From contig DAIDHI010000105.1 in assembly GCA_027452025.1 (NCBI GenBank), positions 45,056 to 109,055 of the forward strand: a DNA stretch of 64,000 bases, read 5' to 3'. The translations under genes and the position numbers were made by a program. This DNA comes from Elusimicrobiota bacterium. Lineage in GTDB: Bacteria; Elusimicrobiota; Elusimicrobia; UBA1565; UBA9628. The notes under the pieces were generated by a model, which saw only the letters and a list, made by a program, of their open reading frames with translations, had not been told where the DNA came from and did not search any database. How positions within the stretch are numbered: position 1 is the stretch's first letter; each line of letters opens with the position of its first letter. Of the stretch, positions 43,991 to 53,280 are shown in pieces.

Positions 43991-45652
43991 GTGCGGAAAC
44001 CTTTTCACCCGGCGCTGCTGACCGCTCTCGCGCTCATCCTCTGCGCCGGCCTGCTCTTGACTCTCGAGGGGGTGGCCAGGCGCGTCTGCGGTTCGACCGC
44101 GGAGGACGCGCGGCAGATCTTTCAGGATCGGACGTCCAGGGATCAATGGAGCGATTTCTTTCGGGTCGAGAGCGTCGGAGGCCGACGCTCTCTCGTCCAG
44201 GCGCTGCGGGGGACGGAAGTATTCATGCCGCCCCAAGCGTTTCCCGTGCGAAAACGCACGGGAACTTTCCGCGTCGTCGTGCTCGGCGAATCGAGCGCGA
44301 ATCGGCTGGGCATCGCGCTCAAGCGGCTGGCGGCCGCCGCGCGCGATCCCAAGCGCTTCGAGATCATGGACTGCGGGATCGAGGGCGCGAGCCTGGAACA
44401 GGCGCGTCACGTCTTTCGCCAGGTCAAAAGTGATTCGCCGGACTTGGTGGTCCTAGTCTTTGGAAACAATGTCTGGTACTATTACCCGCCGCCTTGGCGT
44501 TACCGGCTGCATGATCTCGCGGCCCGAAGCCGGCTCGTCTCGCTGCTCGCGGCGCGGCTTCCCGCCGACCAAACCGGGCCGCCGCAAGAGCGGTTCGCCG
44601 AGCGCCTCCACGCGTTCCGGGCCTTTCTAAGAGAACTATCCGATTGGTCGCGACGGGCGCGCGTGCCCGTCGTGCTCTGCACTTTGCCGTCGAACCTCCT
44701 GTTCCCGCCATTCGCCTCCGATGAGGATGCCGCGGCCCCGGATTTCCTGCGGGCCGTCTACGCGCGTGAGGTCGGGAAGCAAGCTTCCGCAGCCCGCCGG
44801 CTGCGGGGACTCATGGCCAAGCGCGACACGGCTCTATGGCATTTCGAGCTCGGCGAGATATTATACGGCGAGAGGAAGTACGGCGGCGCCTATGAGCAGC
44901 TGCGCCTGGCCAGGAACCTCGATCGCGATAATTTGCGCGCGGCCGACGCCGTCAATGACGCCATCCGCGCCGCCGCTCGCGAGGGCGGCGTCTGGCTGCT
45001 CGACGAAAACGAGCTAATTGCGAAAGCTTCTTCGCACGGCATCCCAGGTTGGGGGTTGTTCGACGATGACTGCCACCTTTCGCGGATGAACTTCCTCCGG
45101 GAGGCAGCCGACTTGGCTCGCCTCTGGGCGGCGCACGGGCTGCCCGCCCTGGCGCCTGTCCGCCCTATCCCGCCGCCTTTCCTGCGCTCCCGCTTCGATG
45201 CGTTCTGCGAGTGGGTCCTGGGCTCGGAACTCTATTTCCGATGGCGCTGGCCGTCCTGGCGCGGCTTTCCCGTCTCCGGCCTGCTGCCCGACGACCAACG
45301 CCAATCCACAGTGTGGACGGAAAAGTTCCTTGAGGGCCAACGAGTCGCTCTGGCCAAGTATCCCGATCGCAAGAAGCGGGCGTCCGTTTTCCTAACGCGT
45401 ATGAGCGCCCTGCTAGACGAGACCGGACAGCCTAAAGCGGCCGAGGCGCTCGACCTTAGAGCGGCCGCCTTGTGCCCGGGTTGCACCCCGCCAAGGCTCG
45501 CGCGCGGCGTGGCTCTTCTGCGCGATCATCGCTGGGCGCAGGCGCGCGCGGCCTTCGCCGCCGCCCTCCAGCTCTCGCCCAGTTCTCCGGAAGCGGCTGC
45601 TTTCCTCAAGATACTGAACAAGCACCGGCGCGGTCCCCGGCAGACCCGATAG
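43991..45652 (+). CDS. Membrane-anchored SGNH-type hydrolase with C-terminal TPR-like region
   Basis: A 553-residue protein with an N-terminal transmembrane anchor (about 9-30). The SGNH pattern is seen as VLGESSA (block I Ser), VFGNN (block III) and DDDCHLS (block V Asp-His). Between the last blocks and the C-terminus, helices resemble TPR repeats (about 470-540, GVALLRDHRWAQARAAFAAALQLSP). Proteins of this kind deacylate or acylate surface polysaccharides or lipids. Whether it hydrolyses or transfers acyl groups is not known. Placed within the glycan gene set. Confidence 0.75.
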   Translation: MRKPFHPALLTALALILCAGLLLTLEGVARRVCGSTAEDARQIFQDRTSRDQWSDFFRVESVGGRRSLVQALRGTEVFMPPQAFPVRKRTGTFRVVVLGESSANRLGIALKRLAAAARDPKRFEIMDCGIEGASLEQARHVFRQVKSDSPDLVVLVFGNNVWYYYPPPWRYRLHDLAARSRLVSLLAARLPADQTGPPQERFAERLHAFRAFLRELSDWSRRARVPVVLCTLPSNLLFPPFASDEDAAAPDFLRAVYAREVGKQASAARRLRGLMAKRDTALWHFELGEILYGERKYGGAYEQLRLARNLDRDNLRAADAVNDAIRAAAREGGVWLLDENELIAKASSHGIPGWGLFDDDCHLSRMNFLREAADLARLWAAHGLPALAPVRPIPPPFLRSRFDAFCEWVLGSELYFRWRWPSWRGFPVSGLLPDDQRQSTVWTEKFLEGQRVALAKYPDRKKRASVFLTRMSALLDETGQPKAAEALDLRAAALCPGCTPPRLARGVALLRDHRWAQARAAFAAALQLSPSSPEAAAFLKILNKHRRGPRQTR

Positions 45653-45664
45653 ATCGATCAATGG

Positions 45665-45693
45665 TTGCGAACTCCAAGTGTTTCTATTATCGT
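45665..45693 (+). promoter_or_regulatory. Candidate promoter TTGCGA-17-TATCGT before the UbiA-family gene
   Basis: In an AT-rich stretch unlike the surrounding sequence, TTGCGA (45665-45670) and TATCGT (45688-45693) are 17 nt apart. This favours a start at the ATG 45703 instead of the in-frame ATG 45661, which would place the promoter inside the coding sequence. Confidence 0.35.
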
Positions 45694-45702
45694 AGTAACT
45701 AT

Positions 45703-46602
45703 ATGAACTCTTCGCATTTCGCGCGAGAATATCACGACTATCGGCGTTTGGCGTCTTCCTTGCTGTCGAGCCTGCGGCCGAAGAATTGGGGACGGAATCT
45801 TTTCGTACTAGGGCCGCTCCTTTTTCCCTATTTTCAGACCAGGCCCACGTGCTTCATTCGCGCCCTGATCGCGTTCCTACTCTTCGCGCTGTTCAGCGGA
45901 GGACTCTACATCGTCAACGACATCCGGGATCAAAATGAAGACGCTCTACATCCCCTCAAGGCCCAGCGCCCGATCGTCTCAGGCGAACTACCGGTGCCGC
46001 TGGCGGTCATCTTCTTCTTCGCGCTGGAGGCGACGGTCGCCCTGGCGAGCTTCGCCTTGAGTTCAGAATTTGGGCTCGTCCTGTCGCTCTACGGGGCGCT
46101 CATGCTGCTCTATTCCTTCGCACTCAAAAACCTCCTCGGCGTCGATGTCCTTACCTTGAGTCTGGGATTCGTGCTACGCACGGTCGCCGGCGCCGCCGTT
46201 TTAGGCTTGAACCCGCAGCCTTTTCTGATGCTTTGGGTTTTTTGTCTGGCCCTATTTTTGGCGCTCTCGAAGAGGAGTATGGACCAGGCGACCCTTGAGG
46301 GGGCGGGCGTCGCCGGGTTTTCCGCGCGCGTTTATGGGCCCCGCCTTCTGAGATCGGCGCTGGCGTCCACGGCGGCCGCCACGATCGTGGCCTATGCGCT
46401 GTTTGCTTATTCTCTCGGAGACCGTCGATTCCTTTATACCGTCCCCTTTGTCGCTTTCGGAGCCCTGAGCTACCTTCGCCTGACCCTCGATGCGCCGCCG
46501 CTGTCGACTCCCGATCAATTGCTTTGGAAGACGCCTTCGCTCATGGTCAACAATCTCCTGTGGCTGACGGTTTGCGTGGTCATCAATGTCTCCCGACCAT
46601 GA
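45703..46602 (+). CDS. UbiA-family prenyl-phosphate phosphoribosyltransferase (DPPR synthase type)
   Basis: A 299-residue membrane protein with about eight transmembrane segments. SLRPKNWGRNLFVLGPLLF and YIVNDIRDQNEDALHPLKAQRPI match the DPPR synthase branch of the UbiA family; in that branch the enzyme attaches phosphoribose from PRPP to polyprenyl phosphate, the first step toward prenyl-phospho-arabinose or -ribose. The NDxxDxxxD metal/diphosphate motif is intact. The second Asp-rich loop is weaker. Start uncertain (45661 or 45703). Its end overlaps the next epimerase gene by 17 nt. Confidence 0.82.
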   Translation: MNSSHFAREYHDYRRLASSLLSSLRPKNWGRNLFVLGPLLFPYFQTRPTCFIRALIAFLLFALFSGGLYIVNDIRDQNEDALHPLKAQRPIVSGELPVPLAVIFFFALEATVALASFALSSEFGLVLSLYGALMLLYSFALKNLLGVDVLTLSLGFVLRTVAGAAVLGLNPQPFLMLWVFCLALFLALSKRSMDQATLEGAGVAGFSARVYGPRLLRSALASTAAATIVAYALFAYSLGDRRFLYTVPFVAFGALSYLRLTLDAPPLSTPDQLLWKTPSLMVNNLLWLTVCVVINVSRP

Positions 46603-47626
46603 ATTGAAGATACTGGTCACTGGAGCTCCCGGGTGGCTGGGAACTCGCTTGGTCGAGGCTCTGAGCGGCACTCGGGGGCCTTGGCCCGCAGTCGGCGCCG
46701 CTCGGGTCTTTTGCGTCGTCGAGAAGGGAAGGGACTCTGCGATGCTGGCAGCCATGGGCGCCGAGATCATCCCCGGCGACCTGACGGCTGTAGAACTCCC
46801 GGCGCTGCCCGAGGGTCTGGACATCGTCTTTCACGCCGCCGGGATCATCCATCCCGCGCGAATCAGGGATCTTTACGCACTCAACACAGAAGGCACTCGC
46901 CGCCTTCTGACAGCCTGCGCGAAGGCGGGAGCCCGGCGCTTCGTTTACGTGAGCAGCAATTCTCCGGCGGGCGTCAACAGGGATAGGCGGCAGCTGCTCG
47001 ACGAATCGGAGCTGGCGCCCTACAAGCACTACGGGATCAGCAAGCTCTTGGCCGAGACGGCCGTGCTGGCCGCGACCGCCGCCGGAATGATCGAGGGCGT
47101 GGTCATTCGCCCCTGCTGGTTCTACGGGCCAGGGCAGCCAGCAAGGCAGACCCGCTTCTTCAAGATGATCGCCGGGGGACGTCCTGTCATCTTTGGCGCC
47201 GGCTGGAACTTGCGAAGCATGTCCTATATCGACAACGTCGTCCAGGGGCTCGTCCTCGCCGCTCTTTCCCCCAGATCGACCGGCCGAATCTACTGGATCG
47301 CAGACGCCCGGCCGTATTCCATCAACGAGATATATGCCACGATTGCCAGCGTCTTAGGCATACGCGACTTCAGGCCCCGCCATGTCCCGGAGCTGATATC
47401 GAGGCTATGCGGCTCAATCGACGACGCTCTTCAGGCTTGCGGTCTTTATGCTCAGGAATTCCACGTCGCTGGGGAGCTGTCCAAAGACATCGCCTGCTCG
47501 ATCGATAAAGCGCGCCGCGAGCTCAATTACTCCCCAACCGTAGAGCTCAAAGAGGGCCTGCGCCGATCCGTGGAGTGGTGCCGCCAAGTCGGACAATTGC
47601 CGGCGGTAGAGGCTCTTCCCGAATGA
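46586..47626 (+). CDS. NAD-dependent epimerase/dehydratase (extended SDR)
   Basis: A 346-residue extended SDR. ILVTGAPGWLGTRLVEAL is the Rossmann start, VFHAAGIIHP follows, and the catalytic YGISK is at about 147-151. Homologues act on NDP-sugars or steroid-like substrates. The position next to a DPPR synthase-type UbiA protein raises the possibility of a role in epimerising a prenyl-linked or NDP-linked sugar. Overlaps both neighbours. Confidence 0.85.
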   Translation: MSPDHELKILVTGAPGWLGTRLVEALSGTRGPWPAVGAARVFCVVEKGRDSAMLAAMGAEIIPGDLTAVELPALPEGLDIVFHAAGIIHPARIRDLYALNTEGTRRLLTACAKAGARRFVYVSSNSPAGVNRDRRQLLDESELAPYKHYGISKLLAETAVLAATAAGMIEGVVIRPCWFYGPGQPARQTRFFKMIAGGRPVIFGAGWNLRSMSYIDNVVQGLVLAALSPRSTGRIYWIADARPYSINEIYATIASVLGIRDFRPRHVPELISRLCGSIDDALQACGLYAQEFHVAGELSKDIACSIDKARRELNYSPTVELKEGLRRSVEWCRQVGQLPAVEALPE

Positions 47627-48684
47627 GCGTGGAGTCTCGGCGGAGGATCGCCCTGATCACCGGCGGTTCCGGATTCTTCGGGGCCCATCTGGCGCGCCTC
47701 CTTCTACAGCACGACTACGAGGTCCGCGTCCTCGATCTCCGCGACCTCGAGGATGCCGGGCTGAAACGCACCGTCCGATTCTTTCGCGGCGACGTGCTCG
47801 ACTCGGCGGTCGTCGACCTGGCCGTTGCCGGAGCACGTCATGTATTCCATATCGCTGCCGCCTTGCCCATCTGCCGTGACCGCAAGGCGCTTTTTCGGAC
47901 TAACGTCCAAGGAACCCGGACCGTATTGGAGACCGCATGGCGTCGTGGCGTCGAAAAGGTCGTCCATATCTCGTCTAGCGCCGTGTACCTTGGCGAGGAC
48001 TCGTCGATGCCGATCAATGAATCGACCCCTCCCTCCCCGGTCGGCGATTATGGCAAATCAAAGCTCGAGGCCGAGCGCATCTGCGCGGAATTCAGGCGAA
48101 AGGGCTTGGCCCTGAACATCTTGCGTCCGCGAACCCTCGTGGGCGCCGGCCGTTTAGGAATATTCCAGATCCTCTTCGACTGGATACTGAAAGGGAAACG
48201 GGTGTACACGTTGGGGCGCGGGGATAACCTCTTCCAGCTGTTGAGCCCGGAGGATCTGGCGCGAGCCTGCCTGCTGGCGGTCACGTCGCCGGGAGCAAGG
48301 TCGGAGGACTTTTGCCTCGGCACCGACCGGTTCGCAACGGTGGCTGAAGACTTGACAGCTCTCCTTCGCTACGCTCACACCGCCTCGCGCCTCTATCCGT
48401 TGCCGGTGGCCCTTTCCTCCACGGTGCTCTCGCTGCTCGACACGCTGAACCTGTCTCCTCTGACCGACTGGCACTACAAGACCCCGCACAAGCACTTCTA
48501 TTTCGACATCACGAAGGCGCGGGATGTGCTAGGCTTTGTCCCGACTGACAGCAACGCCGAGATGCTGATCAAGTCCTACGCTTGGTACGTCGCGAACTAC
48601 AAGAACTGCGCTCGGCGATACGGAACCACGCATCGCGACAGCGTCCGCCAGCGGCTCCTGAGCCTCCTGAGCGCCGTCTCCTGA
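47623..48684 (+). CDS. NAD-dependent epimerase/dehydratase (extended SDR)
   Basis: A 353-residue extended SDR with ALITGGSGFFGAHLARLLL, VFHIAAALP, SSSAVY and the catalytic YGKSK (about 143-147). It resembles the 3-beta-hydroxysteroid dehydrogenase/NDP-sugar epimerase group. Shares 4 nt with the preceding epimerase and is 4 nt from the membrane transferase. The exact sugar is unknown. Confidence 0.85.
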   Translation: MSVESRRRIALITGGSGFFGAHLARLLLQHDYEVRVLDLRDLEDAGLKRTVRFFRGDVLDSAVVDLAVAGARHVFHIAAALPICRDRKALFRTNVQGTRTVLETAWRRGVEKVVHISSSAVYLGEDSSMPINESTPPSPVGDYGKSKLEAERICAEFRRKGLALNILRPRTLVGAGRLGIFQILFDWILKGKRVYTLGRGDNLFQLLSPEDLARACLLAVTSPGARSEDFCLGTDRFATVAEDLTALLRYAHTASRLYPLPVALSSTVLSLLDTLNLSPLTDWHYKTPHKHFYFDITKARDVLGFVPTDSNAEMLIKSYAWYVANYKNCARRYGTTHRDSVRQRLLSLLSAVS

Positions 48685-48688
48685 CCTA

Positions 48689-50341
48689 ATGACCACCAGT
48701 GTCGCCCAGACTCAACTCAAAATCCCACGGCGGGGCGCCGTCAAACGCGGCTTGTGGCTCGGCCTGCTCTGCGTCTGCGCCGCCGCCGCCGCGTGGGCGG
48801 CCGCAAATGCGCATCCCATCGAAGACGCCGCGCTAACCCTGCGCTACGTCCTGCACCTGGGCACGGGGGCCGGCTGGCGCTACAATATCGGCGGACCGAG
48901 AACCGACGGCGTCAGCGACCCCGCGGCCGCCATCGCCGCCGCCGCGCTGGTGCGCCTTGGCATCGCCCCCTTTTCGGCGATGCGCGTCGTCGCCGCCGCC
49001 GCCCAAGTCGCGACGGCCGGCCTAATCGCTTGGATCGGTGGAAAAGAGGACCGCCTATCATGCGTTTCGCTCGCTGCCGCCCTGATCTTCGCCTTTGGCC
49101 CCGGGCTTCTTTACCTCTTCATCGGCTACGCGACGCCCGTTTTCGCGTTGGTCGCCGCGGCAGCCTGGAGCCTGCTCGTTACCGACCTCTCGGCGCAAGA
49201 CGAAAGGGATGGGACCCGATTCGCGGCGGCCGTAGGTGCGCTCTGCTTGTCGCGCCCGGAAGGCAACATCCTGGCACTCGGGTTCGTGGGCGCCGCGTTC
49301 GCGCTCAACTCGAGACGGGCGGCGCGCTATGTCGCGCCGGCGATCGTCTTCATCCTCTTCGCTGAACTGCTCCTCGCGGGAGCACGGATTGCGTGGTTCG
49401 GCTCGCTCGTCCCGCTGGCCCTGCGGCGTAAGGGAGGGCTTCACTGGTCAAGCCTTCTGACATCCTCGTGGTACGCGCTGCAATTCTGCGCGCCGGGGCT
49501 TTTGGCCCTGGCCGCCTTCTCTTGGCCCAAGAGCAAGCGCCTCCTTTGGGCGACGCTCATCCCCGTGATGCTGTTCACCGTCAGTTGGGCGCTAGTGTCG
49601 ATGGGACAGAATTACTTTGGACGCTACCAATATCCCCTGCTGGCCATCAGCCTGATCTCGGCGTGCGCGGCCGCCGAAATGGTTCACTCCGGGATCGAGG
49701 TCAGGGCCCGGAACTCCGCATGGGCGTTATGCCTAGCGGCCGTTCTTACTGGCGCCGCCTATTGGCAAGCGCGGTTCCGTCTCTTCGATGTCCTCTCGAG
49801 GAATCCTGACTGGGACTGGCTGGCTTGCGAACACATGGCCGAGATCGGCCGCCGCCTAGCTTCCCTAGCGCCCAAAGGGCTCAGGATGGCGACGACGGAA
49901 GATGGCATCCTTCCCTTCTATTCCCAGTGGCAAGCCATGGACACCTGGGGGCTCAACGATCCGCGCATCGCCGAGCACGGGGTTTCGGCGCGCCTGCTCG
50001 CCGAATGGCGCCCCGATCTCATCATGCTCAACATCGACCGCCCGGGAGTCGCCATGCCCGAGCCGGATCTGGACGCGGAGTGGCTGTCGATGTGCCGCGT
50101 GCTACTCAACTACGCTCGCAGCCGGAATTACCGCTTGGCCGCGCTCTACATCGATGACAGCAACAAGTGGGTCACGGGGGCAGACGTCTACTATGTCCGC
50201 CGAGATTCGCTCCAGGCGAATGCCATCGCGCGGGCCGTCTCTCGAGTCCCCGAATACTCGATCTTCGGAATGAGGGAAGCCACGCGTGATCCAAAGGCGC
50301 TGAATGAGTTGGCGCGCCTCTCGGGAGCGGCAAGGCCATGA
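48689..50341 (+). CDS. GT-C type integral membrane glycosyltransferase
   Basis: A 550-residue protein with about ten transmembrane segments and a C-terminal soluble part (about 370-550). The first extracytoplasmic loop reads IEDAALTLRYVLHLGTGAGWRYN followed by DGVSDP, the pattern of GT-C enzymes such as AftB-like arabinofuranosyltransferases and ArnT relatives, where the acidic pair is catalytic. They use polyprenyl-phospho-sugars as donors. This fits the neighbouring DPPR synthase-type gene. Donor sugar is inferred from context only. Confidence 0.75.
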   Translation: MTTSVAQTQLKIPRRGAVKRGLWLGLLCVCAAAAAWAAANAHPIEDAALTLRYVLHLGTGAGWRYNIGGPRTDGVSDPAAAIAAAALVRLGIAPFSAMRVVAAAAQVATAGLIAWIGGKEDRLSCVSLAAALIFAFGPGLLYLFIGYATPVFALVAAAAWSLLVTDLSAQDERDGTRFAAAVGALCLSRPEGNILALGFVGAAFALNSRRAARYVAPAIVFILFAELLLAGARIAWFGSLVPLALRRKGGLHWSSLLTSSWYALQFCAPGLLALAAFSWPKSKRLLWATLIPVMLFTVSWALVSMGQNYFGRYQYPLLAISLISACAAAEMVHSGIEVRARNSAWALCLAAVLTGAAYWQARFRLFDVLSRNPDWDWLACEHMAEIGRRLASLAPKGLRMATTEDGILPFYSQWQAMDTWGLNDPRIAEHGVSARLLAEWRPDLIMLNIDRPGVAMPEPDLDAEWLSMCRVLLNYARSRNYRLAALYIDDSNKWVTGADVYYVRRDSLQANAIARAVSRVPEYSIFGMREATRDPKALNELARLSGAARP

Positions 50342-52314
50342 GAGTCGCTCTCGTGATCATGCCCTGGGTGAAGCCCGACCTTCCGCCGCTGGGCGCGGCC
50401 GTTCTCAAGAGCTGGCTCCAATCCGCCGGAGTGACCGCCGATTGCTGGCACTTGAACCTGAGGATGGCGAAGAGGATCGGCGCTCGACCCTCCATGCTGA
50501 TCGCGGCCGCCAGCTCTCCCGCCGCCGAATGGCTCTTCGCTTATCATCTGTTCGGCCCCGGCGGAAGCGGAGAGCTGGACTATACGTGGGAAGACGCTCG
50601 GCGGCAGGATTGGTTTCAGCAGCTCGCGGCGGAGCTTGCGCCGGATGTCTCCGAATCCCGGTTGCAGGAGATCGTCCTGAGGGACATTCCCGCTTTCGTC
50701 CAGCAGAGTCTAGACGACATCCCGTGGCAGCGATACGACCTGATCGGCTTTTGCAGCCATATGCACAGCCATAGCGCGTGCTTGAAAATGGCGCGAGCGG
50801 TCAAATCCCGTTTCCCTGGCAAGCCCATCGTCCTCGGCGGCTCGAACGTCGAGGGCGAGATGGGCGTAGAGACCTTTAGGGCGTGTCCCTGGATCGATTA
50901 CATCGTCGACGGGGAAGGGGAAGAGGCGCTCCTGTCGCTGGCGCGAGGACTCGAGGCAGGCGGGGTGAGCGGCGAGGATATCCCGCGCTTATTGTATCGC
51001 CGCGATGGGGAGCCGGTCGCATCCCGGCTTCCGCGGGCCTTATTCGACTTGGACCGGCTGCCGACCCCGGACCATGGCGACTACTTCGAGGAACTCGACA
51101 GCACTGGGCTCAATCGGCAGATCAGGCCGGTACTCTCGTTCGAATCCTCACGTGGATGCTGGTGGGGACAGATCCAGCACTGCACTTTTTGCGGCTTGAA
51201 CGGCGAATCGATGCCTTATCGAGCTAAATCGACGGACTTGGTGCTTCGAGACTTGGAGGCGCTCCACCGCAAGCATCGCTGCACTACGATGCAGGCCTGC
51301 GACACCATCATCGGCCAAGAGCACATCCTGCGGCTCGCGCCGGCATTGGAGTCGTTCCGTTCAAAGCACGAGCTCGATCTAACCTTCGTCTACGAGGTGA
51401 AATCGAATATTGGCCGCCCCCAAATGCAGGCGTTGGCGCGCGCCGGGCTTGCGGTCATCCAGCCCGGGATCGAGTCCTTGAGCACGCCGGTCCTCCGGCT
51501 CATGCGGAAGGGGGTTCGAGGCATCCAGAACGCACAGACCCTCAAGCTTGGGCGGGAATCGGGGATCAGCCTTCATTGGAACTTCCTTTACGGGTTCCCC
51601 GGAGAAAGTTCGAGCGACTACGACCGCATGATCGATGATCTTTGGAGCCTCACGCACCTCGATCCGCCTCTCGCCTGCGGGACCTTCAGCGTCGACCGGT
51701 TCAGTCCCTATCAGGCGGCTCCGGAGTCCTTCGGGCTGCGGCGGCCCCGGCCGCTGCCGGTCTACGAATTCCTCTATCCGTCTTCGCGGCTCTCACTGGA
51801 CAAGATCGCCGCTTACTTCGAACTCGATGTTCGGGACAGGCCATCCATGCCTTACGAAGCCAAGCTGCAGCGCATGGTATCCGTTTGGAAGAGCGCTCAC
51901 CAAAGTTTTTTCGTTTACGTCCGCGGCCTCGATTTCATCGATCTCCACGATACCCGTCCTTTCGATGGCGGAAGAGCATTGCAATGGCGCAGCTACCGTT
52001 TGGAAGGGATCGCTGCGTTCCTCTTCCGGCTATGCGCCACGATCAAGACCATCGGCGAGGTCACCTCAGTTTGCAGGGAGCGCTTCCCCAGTCTCTCTCT
52101 TGCGCGCGTCCAAGACGCGCTCGCGGAGATGGTGGAGAAGAGATGGATGTTCCAAGAGGACAATTACTTCCTTAGCTTGGCGGTCCCGCTATCCGCGCTC
52201 ACCGCCTCTCAACGCATCCTCTACGAAAGGCTCCGTTCCGCCGAATGGATATATCTGAGCGGCAACAGCCGACGCTTGACATCCTTGTCAGGCGACGATT
52301 CCCGGGCTCCTTAG
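50338..52314 (+). CDS. Radical SAM enzyme of the RiPP-maturation C-methyltransferase family
   Basis: A 658-residue B12-type radical SAM protein. The N-terminal domain (about 1-200, RVALVIMPWVKPDLPPLGAAVLK and IVLGGSN) is cobalamin-binding-like. The signature ESSRGCWWG...HCTFCGLNGE, with C-x7-C-x2-C spacing, is the mark of the RiPP maturation radical SAM protein 1 family, whose studied members C-methylate peptides. Further matches are EVKSN, QPGIESLSTPVLRLMRKG and WNFLYGFPGE. No precursor peptide gene was found next to it. Its ATG overlaps the GT-C gene by 4 nt, and an SDR gene starts 1 nt after its stop. Confidence 0.88.
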   Translation: MRVALVIMPWVKPDLPPLGAAVLKSWLQSAGVTADCWHLNLRMAKRIGARPSMLIAAASSPAAEWLFAYHLFGPGGSGELDYTWEDARRQDWFQQLAAELAPDVSESRLQEIVLRDIPAFVQQSLDDIPWQRYDLIGFCSHMHSHSACLKMARAVKSRFPGKPIVLGGSNVEGEMGVETFRACPWIDYIVDGEGEEALLSLARGLEAGGVSGEDIPRLLYRRDGEPVASRLPRALFDLDRLPTPDHGDYFEELDSTGLNRQIRPVLSFESSRGCWWGQIQHCTFCGLNGESMPYRAKSTDLVLRDLEALHRKHRCTTMQACDTIIGQEHILRLAPALESFRSKHELDLTFVYEVKSNIGRPQMQALARAGLAVIQPGIESLSTPVLRLMRKGVRGIQNAQTLKLGRESGISLHWNFLYGFPGESSSDYDRMIDDLWSLTHLDPPLACGTFSVDRFSPYQAAPESFGLRRPRPLPVYEFLYPSSRLSLDKIAAYFELDVRDRPSMPYEAKLQRMVSVWKSAHQSFFVYVRGLDFIDLHDTRPFDGGRALQWRSYRLEGIAAFLFRLCATIKTIGEVTSVCRERFPSLSLARVQDALAEMVEKRWMFQEDNYFLSLAVPLSALTASQRILYERLRSAEWIYLSGNSRRLTSLSGDDSRAP

Positions 52315-53280
52315 ATGAAAGTTCTCCTCATCGGCGGGACCGGCTTCATCGGCCGGCATATCACTCGCGCGGCTCTCAAGCGTAGATGGGACATCACCCT
52401 ATTTCACCGCGGCAAGACAGGGCTTGATCTCTTTCCCAGCGCTCGCCGCATTCTCGCAGATCGACGCGGCGGCATCTCAGCGCTTGTTGCCGGCACGTGG
52501 GACGCCGTGATCGATACCTGCGGCCTTTTGCCGCGAGATATACGCGCGGCCGCAGGCGCCCTCCACGGACGCACCGGCCGCTATGTCTTCCTTTCTTCAG
52601 TCGCCGCGTACAGGGACTCCGCCATGGACAGCCAAGACGAGACCGCCTCTCTCCATCCGGACCCGAGCGCCGAGCCGTCGCAAGTGGCGCCCAAGGATTA
52701 TGGGCCGCTCAAGGCGGGATGCGAGCGGGCGATCCAGGAAAGGTTCCCGGAAAGCGGTCTGATCGCGCGCTGCGGACTAGTCGTGGGCCCGCACGACTGG
52801 TCGAACCGCTTCGCCTACTGGATCGAGCGTGCCGCCCGCGGCGGACGCGTGCTCGTTCCCGGTTCGCCGCAGCGGCTTGCGCAGATGCTAGATGTCCGAG
52901 ACTTGGCCGATTGGATCATCGAAGCGCTCGAAAGCGGCGCAAAAGGAGTATTCAACGTCTGCGGGCGGCCGACCCCGATGAGCCGTTTCATGGCCGCGTG
53001 CGCCGCCGAGACGGGGGCGCGCCCGCGATTCTCCTGGGTCGACAGTCTTTTTTTGCTCCGCAATGGCCCGACGGCTTGGGGAGACCTTCCCGCCTTCTGG
53101 GTTCTGGGAGCGCCTCTTTATGCGACGTTCAAAGCGCGGGCTCGCGGTCTGCGCTGGCGTCCGATCGGCGAGACGGTCCGCGACACGTGGCGCTGGCGAC
53201 GTTCCCGCCCCTCGCCCGAGACTGCCTCGGGCCGCTGGGAACTCGCGCTCCTCCGTTCTTGGGATCGGCGGACCCGCTAG
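52315..53280 (+). CDS. NAD-dependent epimerase-type SDR
   Basis: A 321-residue extended/atypical SDR with LLIGGTGFIGRHITRAAL, VFLSSVAAY and DYGPLKAG (Tyr-x-x-x-Lys: YGPLK). It resembles the NAD-dependent epimerase group with modified active-site spacing. Co-transcribed with the RiPP-type radical SAM gene. Its stop codon TAG overlaps the TAG of the convergent HExxH gene in a CTAG palindrome. Confidence 0.82.
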   Translation: MKVLLIGGTGFIGRHITRAALKRRWDITLFHRGKTGLDLFPSARRILADRRGGISALVAGTWDAVIDTCGLLPRDIRAAAGALHGRTGRYVFLSSVAAYRDSAMDSQDETASLHPDPSAEPSQVAPKDYGPLKAGCERAIQERFPESGLIARCGLVVGPHDWSNRFAYWIERAARGGRVLVPGSPQRLAQMLDVRDLADWIIEALESGAKGVFNVCGRPTPMSRFMAACAAETGARPRFSWVDSLFLLRNGPTAWGDLPAFWVLGAPLYATFKARARGLRWRPIGETVRDTWRWRRSRPSPETASGRWELALLRSWDRRTR

